A stretch of 64,000 nucleotides of DNA from Phyto melanocephala (lineage: Eukaryota; Arthropoda; Insecta; Diptera; Rhinophoridae), in NCBI GenBank assembly GCA_941918925.1, contig OW799233.1:44320275-44384274 (forward strand). The letters are read 5' to 3'. The notes below the pieces were generated by a model, which saw only the letters and a list, made by a program, of their open reading frames with translations, was not told where the DNA came from and did no database searches. Made by a program: the position numbers and the translations under genes. Each line of letters begins with the position of its first letter. Within the stretch, counting starts at the first letter, position 1. Shown here piece after piece: positions 53,401 through 62,400 of this stretch.

Positions 53401-56400
53401 TCTTCAAAAATGAGGCCGGAGCTCGCGTTCCGGTCAATGGAGATCGTTACCGTACCATGATCAATGATTTTTTGTTTGAAAATATGGATGATATTGATCC
53501 GGAGGAGATGTGGTTTCAACAGGATGGCGCTTCGTGCCATACGGCGAACGCAACCATCGACTTATTGAAATCAAAATTTGGCGATAAGTTGATTTCGAGA
53601 AATGGACCTGTCAATTGGCCTCCAAGGTCGTGCGATTTGACACCTCTCGATTATTTCCTGTGAGGCTACGTGAAGTCACTGGTTTATGCTGATAAACCAG
53701 CAACAATTGACGCCTTGGAGGCCAGCATTATTCGTGTTATTCGTGACATACGGCCAGCAGTGCTCGAAAAAGTGGCCCAAAATTGGACGTCCAGAATGCG
53801 CTTCGTTAAGAACAGCCGCGGTGCCCATATGCCCGAAATCATTTTCAAATGTTAATGTCACGTATTGATCTTTCGAATAAAAAAAAAATTTTGATTACAA
53901 TTTAATTTTTTGTGTTATTTTTTACAATTTCAAGTTCTATCGGGCTTAAAAAAACACCCTTTATTTCATATTATTTTATGCATGCATAAAATTTTTGTTA
54001 GTAATTTCCATACAAAAAAAATAATATGACTTTACACATTTGTTTCCTATGTATAAGAAATTGTTTATGTTATACTTTTAACTATACTGTCTCTCAGAGA
54101 GAATTTCTTCGCTTCTCACCTCTCAGAGAAAATATTTTATATTTTCTTCTTTCCTGTATACACACAATTCTTAACAGCGTCATCTCTTTGTCTTCTTTCT
54201 TGTATTAAATACATAATTTGTTAACAAAAGGTGTTCAAAGCCACTAGTCATATTAATATGAATTATATGACATAGTACAATATGAGAGTTTACTTTGAAT
54301 AACCCCTATGTTTATTGTGCTGTCTTATTTAATAAGCAGAGACCTGTGCTTAACGGCTTAGCCGGCTAAGCCAAGCCGCAATAGTTTTTGTAAGCCGTCG
54401 CCGTTCATTGTATAATTTTATCGGGCCGACATCCAAACTTAAGCGCAGTTGCTAATTTTTGATAACAAATCAATGGCGGCGTCAAATAATATCGGCCACG
54501 GACTCTGCTGTTTTTGTTTATTAAACAAAATTTAATTTATTTGTGCTTTGCGGCAAAACTGAAAAATGGAAAATATTGTGGTAAGATCTAATTTAATAAA
54601 TTTAGGGATTAGAATTAAAAAATATTTTAATTTAGCCAAAGCCGAAACTGATTTAAATTCAAAATAGTACACTTAATTATGAGTCTATAGTCTTAATTTT
54701 TCATGCTATTATTATAGGACATATGACTTTATGACACTATTGTGAATCCCCCATATATTTTACTTAAGTGTAATAAAATAAAAAAATAATAAAAAACATA
54801 ATTTTTTATTTACCTCTAAATAGTTAGTTATAATGAATTTTTTTCGTATTTTTTTTAAATTTCGTTATACCAAGGTTTCACAATGCATATGTATAAAGAA
54901 TTAATAGCTATAACGAAGTATTTGTCGATCCCCTCTGGATTCGTTATATCGAAGTTTCACTGTATTATTTATACACAAGTCACAAGTCTGTTCATAAATT
55001 ATCCTAGGGCTGAAACATTTAAATTTTTCCTTTACGTCCTTAAATTTAACATAACCTACTCATGTACACTTTAAGATATCGTATAAAGGTATATTGTAAA
55101 AATGTTTAGGTTAAAAAAAAATAATAAATTGCTGAAAAGAATATTTTTTCCGAATAAAGCACAATGTAGCAAACATAAAGTTCAATGCGTAAAACTGTAT
55201 ATTATTTTACATAAAAAAAAAACAAAATTTAAATTTAATTAAAATATAAATGTAATTGCATTAAAGAAATGGGCTGACTTCCAAAACGTCAATTGCTTTG
55301 TGTTTGAAGAAAACATCATATTTCATAACGCCACAGTACAATAATTATACAATGTATACCATTTCAAAACGCCGCCGCCAATTTTTTTTTAACGCAGTAA
55401 GAAAGCAAACAATGCATGGGTTTTATAGTTGATGCATTATTTCGGAAGTTTGCATATGTATGTGATTTAAATACAGTAGCCATACTGTATACAAACTTTG
55501 TATACGAATGTTTTGGAAGTCAGCCATGATATGTGTAATTTGTTTTAGAGTCCTGCATGAATGTCACTAAATCGCAAAATTGTGCATTCATTCTCAAAAA
55601 GAATCGTGCTTGCTATGTCACACATACTATTGAATGTGTGTACTGTGTACAGCTCTCTTTGAAACACAACGTACACTTCTCCTACATTATTCTTTGCATT
55701 CAGTTGTATGTTGCTTTTAAAGTGAATCATAATTACACTCACACTACACAGTATGCATTCACGCATTCACTGTGTTGTAATAGTTTTTTATACCCGCCGC
55801 CAAAAAAATGGTGGGGGTATATTCATTTTGTCATTCCGTTTGTAACACATAGAAATATACATTTTAGACCCCATAAGGTATGTATATATTTTCTGAGTCG
55901 GGGTTTCATTTTATGACGATCTATCTATGTCCGTCGGTCTGTTAAAAGCACGTCCTTCCAACAGCGAATAAAATGCAGTGCGTCCAAACGCATTAACGTA
56001 GAACAATGAAATTTCGAATGTATATTTTCTGAGTAAAAAAATATTTTTTTACCGAAAATTGTTTACATTTATGAGTTAGGAAAGGAGTTATAGATCAAAA
56101 TGTGCAAAAATTTATACCGCGCAGTGTATTTTTCGGTATATTAACACCTAATTAAACTGACAAAATTAGATTTTGGAAGAATAAAGGACTCTATATTGAA
56201 ATATCTGAGTTGAGTTTATTGGCAGAAACTATTTTGACACGCCTACTATAACGCTCACTTTTCACGTAATCTACTGTTAATAAAATTTAAAAGCTCATAA
56301 AACCGACAAAATTAAAGGTATGATGATGAAATTTTGTACATATAGCTTTCTGGTCAATGTCATTGTTATGCCAGAAAATGAAGGTGGCACGCCCTCTCTA

Positions 56401-59400
56401 ACGCCTACCTCCCATAACGCTTTATCTTAAATTCATATAATTTTTTTATAGACAAAGTTGTGGAAGAATAAAAGACTATATTAAAATAACGACTAACAAA
56501 TTTTTTGAACTTATTTTTTTTAATTTATATAAATCAAATATATGTATATCAAATTAATTTAAGATTATTAAAAAAAAATAAACATTTTTTAATGCAAGCA
56601 ATATAATTACATATCGATGGTTACATTTTTAATTTTTACATAGTTAATTGTATTTTACTAGTCAAGAACTTTTATACCCATATCGTATGGGTAAAAAATA
56701 TTCGCTCCGCCATTTTATTTCAGACGCCATCTTGGATTTTACACTTCTTTTATAGTTTACTACCTTGTACTGGTCGAGCGCTTTTTTTGATACTACTATT
56801 GTTTAATATTGTGGAATTTAAGGAAACAAAGTCGTAACTACTATACTTGACTCACATATATTTGCCGTTTAATCGTGGACGCCACCTTGAATTTTTTTCT
56901 TTTTATATCTAACTATATTTTAATACTCAAGCCCTTTTATTTGATCTCCATGCTGGCTCTCTTGGTTCTATAGAAACTGAAAAATATCTATTTTCGTTTG
57001 TAAATTTTAGGAAAAACACCGAAGCAGTTGCACTTTCGTGCTGATATTTCAGTTGGTTTCAAACCGATTTGTTAGTTATTCTTATTAATCATTTCTGAGA
57101 TTACGGCTTATAATTTGGTATCTTAAGCATGTTCAAAAAAATAAAAAAATTTGATATATTTAAAAAAAAATATATTTTTTTCAAATAATTTTTGCCTATA
57201 ACTTTGCCGATTAGTGAACAATTTGTTAAAAATTTTTCATGAATATCTATAGAGGCATACCAAATTTATAAATAGTAACAATCGTGTCTATAAATTATCC
57301 TAGGGCCGGAAAATTTTACTTTTTTGTGGTTAAAATAAGCGAAAGAACAGAGGCAGTCGAATATTTCTGATATTTTGATACATTACTCGGGTCTTGGCGA
57401 TGTCGGGTTGATTTTAACATACACACGGGAAGACAGGTAGACGGATTATACTTAGTCGACTCCCCTATTCATAACCTTTCAGAAAATATATACTTTATGA
57501 GGTCGGAGATCAGTATTTAATTAGTGTTGCACACTAATCATCGCCTTACAGAAAAAAAAGTTCGCCGTACACCACTGAATATAAAGAATTGTCGTAAGGA
57601 AGTTCGAAAATAGTTTTTTTTTTCTTTTTTTACCGAACGTAGGTGCGCCAAAATAATTTTTTCGTTACATCTTTGACATTTACAGTCAAATCTTAAAGTG
57701 TGATATATCCATGTTTTCGTCTCCAGAAGGCCAACCTCAAACAGCCCGTTCTGATATTTACCCATCAGATCTCAGTTCCGAACCATATTTCTCAATATTA
57801 ATTTGCATTTCTTAATTTCAATTTGTTTTTTCTCATTATTAACTTGTATTTCTCAATTTAAATTTAAATTTTCTAAATATTAGTTTGTATTTCTGAATTT
57901 CAATTTGTTTTTTCTCAATATTAATTTGTACTTCTCAATTTAAATTTGTATTTTCTAAATATTAGATTGTATTTCTGAATTTCAATTTGTTTTTTCTCAT
58001 TATTAACTTGTATTTCTCAATTTAAATTTGTATTTTCTAAATATTAGATTGTATTTCTGGATTTCAATTTGTTTTTTCTCAATATTAATTTGTATTTCTC
58101 AATTTCAATTTTTTTTTTCTCAATTTTAACTTGAAAAAAAATTATATATAAATCAAACCAACAAAGCGCAAAGTTATGCACAAATAAAAAAATCTATCGC
58201 ACCAAATTGGCATTTCTTTTTGCAATCTACTCTAGCTTTATACATTTCGTTGAAAAGCCGATGAAAAAAGTGATTTTAAATTTGTGTACAAACTTTTGTT
58301 TTGATTGTTATGCTGAAAAGTGTACAGAAAAAAAAAACTCTCATATTTAAGTGAATGCAAGATTAATGAAAGATGTTTTTCTCTATCTCATTTACTTTCT
58401 TCATTTGGTGTGTGCAGTATAGTAAGCTGAACTCATTTTTATTTAAAGAAGTCAATGCAGGACTCTAATTTGTATCTACAGCAATGATGATTAATTATTC
58501 AAGTATGCAGAGACAAATTCACATAATACTTATGACAAGCTTAACACGTGGCTATAAATTTTGAACGAAATCAGCAAATGTAAATAGTAAGAGCTTAGTC
58601 TATTTAAATAAAAAACAAACAAAAAAAGTGAAAATAAATTATGAAAAAAGTAAAGTTTACATAAAAAAAGATATTTTAATGTTAGAAAAAAAAACGACGA
58701 TTTTAAGCAATAAGAAAATTAAAAAAACGCAAAAAAAAGAAACCAAAAAAACTAACTTGGCCGCAAATCATACTAAACGGCTTGAAGTGTTACCCCTTTG
58801 TTGTTTTTGTTGCTGTTGGAGTAGTTGTTGTTGCTGTAATTGTTGTTGATGAAGATGTTGTTGGAGTTGTTGCTGTTTACTGTTGCCCATTAAACGCTTT
58901 TGTTTATTTTTTTTTATAATTTTTAAGTAAAATTTTTGTTGTTTTTTTTTTATTTAGATTTTCACAATATGTGTTTTTAATAATTTTTAAAACAACGTAT
59001 GGATTGTAAAAAAACAATCAATTTGGAATTTGTTTTAGATTTAGATAAGAAATAGTATAAAAAGATTTTTTTATGGGAAAAGAAGAGCCAAAAAGTATTT
59101 AAGATTTGTTTGATTGATTTTCAGTATAAAATTTGACAACAAACACAAAATATTGATTGTTGCACCAAAAATAATAAAAATAAAACGCTTGTAATTGAAC
59201 AAAATAATGAAGCAAACAAAAATTTTAAACACTTACCGTTTTTGGTGATTGAATGATTTGTTTTAAGCCATTTATATTTGCAGTTTCGTTTTGCGATTCA
59301 GTCATGGCAACTGTAGAGGATGATGATGGTGCAGTGGATGGCCCCAATGTTGTATTTGACAAGGATGATGAGGAGGTATTTGTAGTCGAGGTAAAGACTT

Positions 59401-62400
59401 TTTTACTCGTTGACGAATCTTTAATGAATGTATTGCTTCTCCAGTCTATCGATACACCAGGAGCTAGACCAACAATAACTGTTGATTTATGTGAAGGAAC
59501 ATTGGAAAAGTTTAAATTTTCACCTGTTTGTTGTTGTTGCTGCTGCTGTTGTTGTTGTTGGGACGATTCTTCTGCAGTCAAGTTGTTTCGTATTAAATCT
59601 GCTATATGATTTAGTTCCTGTTCCTTTTGTAGTTCATCAATGACTTTTGTTGTCGGTGCAGCTGTATTAGACTGTGGTTGTTGTTGTTGCTGCTGTTGTC
59701 TTTGGGTTTCGTCGATGGTTTCAACATCTGATTCATTGATTTCTTCTTGTTCCTAATGACGCAGAATAAAAAAATTTGTTTTTTTTATGTAAACAAAATT
59801 TGCACAACATTTGTTATTAACGAAAAAAATTCAATATTTTAATATTAAGTATCTTAAGGATGGCAGGCAGCACCTATGCCGCTAATTTCTTTTTATACCC
59901 TTCACACAGTGAAAAAAGGGTATGTATATTATAGGGTTGTCGTTCCGTGTGAAATTTCTACAATTTTCATTTCCGACCCCATAAAGTATATATTTTCTGA
60001 AAGCTTATGAATTGGGGAGCGGATTAAGCTCTATCAGTCTGTCTGTGTGTATGTTGAAATCAACTTTTTGAAGCCCCCCGATATCGCCTGAACACGCGTG
60101 AAGTATTAAAATATTGGAAATATTCGAGAGCAGATCGGTATTAAAAATCAGTACATAAACAACTGAGATATGAGGAAAAACTACGACCACCTCGTTTTTT
60201 TCACAATAACAACAACATACATACAAACGTGGTTTACTGGTTATTATTATTTTTTTTAAATTTTTTTTTTTTATTTTTTTAAATTTTTTTTTTTATTTAT
60301 TTTTTTTTAAATTTAATTTTTTTTATATTTAATTTTTTAATTTTTTTTAAATTTTTTTACATACGTAAACTCAATTTATTATTTTACAATGGGATGTTTT
60401 TATCTATCGCCTGTGTTCTGCATTCCGAATGAAATTAAATCACTCGAAATTGCCATTGTAGTGTTATTGTATATAACAATTACATGGCAATTCCGAGTGA
60501 TTTAATTTCATTCGGAATGCAGAACACAGGCCCAGACCTACCATACAAAATCCACCCTACTGTATTACTTAAGACGGGATCTCACTATCGGTGCAAATAG
60601 CACAATGTGTACCGATTTTTGTCGTGCTTAATCGGTACACATTCAAAACAATTTAACGATGTATTTTTGAGCGGTCCCATTATCGTCGCATATTGTGACA
60701 ATATTTTTCGGCTCATATCGGTCAAAACGCAATTGCAACAGTAATTAATAAAATACGGTCACACTATCGTGCCTTATGTGCAAAATGAAGTCAATTGTTT
60801 TTGCTTATTTGCTTTGGAATACTCAAAAAACGAAGTATTTGAGGAAGAGAGTGATTAATAAAGAGAAATTAATATGGTGCGTATGAGAGAATTTTCCGCG
60901 AATTTAGTGAAGTTGATAATTAAAGTTTTATTTTCAAAAATTATGTGAGAATGAAAAATACAAATTTAAATGATCATTAAAATATCAATGTATTTTTAAA
61001 AATCAATTTATATATATAAAATTACTAACTGAGTAAACTATTTTTTTTTTTCTTCTTGTTTTGTGAACAAATAGGTGTGTTCCACAAGATCTCGGACAAG
61101 TTCGGACTAATGAGAGTAAAATGAAAATTACTCTCTAAATTTGCCAAAACTACCCAAAATTGCTGGAACGCAAAAAACCATTTTTGCACTTCTTGTAATA
61201 CTAATGGTGCTTACTTTTTAAATTAAAATCTATTTAAGTGATTTTAGACGCTTAAAAGCAATAACATTATAAAAACAAAACATTTGCATCATTGCCAACA
61301 GATGTTAAAAATAATTTAAAAAGAACTGAAAGAAAAGCTGAGCCAGTGTAAATTTTTTAAAAGTATTTATTTTAAAGAACAAGGGATATATCTATTCACT
61401 AATGTATTTACCACTTTAACTTTTTCATTAAAACCTTCCATTTTGCTTTTTAATATATTTTTTAACAAAAACTACACTTTTTCTTTTGCTTGCAAATTTT
61501 TTGATTAATTTTCAGTTTCATATGTAAACAAAAAACAGCTGATTGTTAAATTCTTGTCCGAACTTACCCAAAGAAAAAGTTCGTGCAAATTTGTACAGGA
61601 AATGAAAAAAATTACTCTCATAATTGAACAAAAATTGTTATGTGGAACGCTTTTGGGTAACTTTGGGCAAGTTCGGACTGTTTCGTTATGCATGTGGAAC
61701 AGCGCTAATGTTTGCCAGCAAAATGGTTGCCACAAGCTAATTTTTTTTTATCTCTCTAAAAATGTATGTTAAAAATCGCCAAAACTACCAATATTTTTTT
61801 AAGTTGATAACAATTTTATTTTTTTTTTTTGAGTAAAACAAGTTTATAAGGAATATAAAAAAATTGTTGAAATATAGGCATCAATATGTAACTTCCTAGG
61901 TATTTCCCCAAAAATTACAAACAAAAATCGAATTTTTTAGCTAAGATAGATGTATTATTTATTTAAAATTCGAATTCAAGATGGGGTACGAAATTAAATA
62001 TGGGTCATAAATAGTAATTACAAATGTATCCCCTTGACCATAACATTGGTATCAAATGAAATGAAAGGTTGGCAGATGTGGGTATAAAATATATTAAAGG
62101 GATTGACTAGTAATCATGAACCTTTTTAGAAATTAAAAAACACATATCGCACTTGATTAACAAGAGGATATTTTCTCGAAATTATAAAATTTTAAGTAGA
62201 GGCTAAAACCTGTTTTTCGAAAGTAAATTTAAAAATCTAAATATAAAATGGTGCACAAATTACATTAAAAAGTATATATTTATAAATAAAGGAAACATGT
62301 ATAAATATATAATAATAAAAAAAATAAATTCCCACTTTTGACGAAAATTAACCATTGCTGGCAATATTGTTCTAGTATATCGGCGTTTATCGGTCTTTTT

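Larger units (their letters stand above)
51847..54962 (+). mobile_element. pogo/Tigger-type element, hosting a DD41D element
   Basis: Ends CAGTGAAACTTCGATATTAC and (reverse complement) CAGTGAAACTTCGATATAAC, each flanked by TA. Both ends are rich in subterminal TATAACGAAG / AACGAAGT words. Inside, 52299-52436 keeps the N-terminal CENP-B-type domain of the transposase. The DDE part was not found: 53964-54840 is A/T-rich non-coding sequence with TAAGCCG words near 54360-54410. A DD41D element occupies 52657-53961. The whole nest lies in the last intron of faf, opposite to its transcription. Confidence 0.7.
55546..58467. mobile_element. Candidate hAT-type composite element
   Basis: Inverted ends TAGAGTCCTGCAT and ATGCAGGACTCTA, flanked by ATTTGTTT and ATTTGTAT (7 of 8 match), consistent with the 8-base duplication of hAT. 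GAATGCA / CATTCA words recur just inside both ends. No transposase seen. The middle is filled by other repeats: 55788-56100, a TACCC-hairpin long copy and the 82-base minisatellite. Confidence 0.5.

Noticed and set aside
54337..54507. A separate hAT-type element (CAGAGACC...GGACTCTG)
   Set aside because: The ends pair over only a few bases and the flanks (TTAATAAG and CTGTTTTT) do not match.
59253..59609. 118-residue plus-strand frame with a cysteine run
   Set aside because: The C-run is the complement of the CAA/CAG glutamine tract of a faf exon, which keeps phase with its neighbours.
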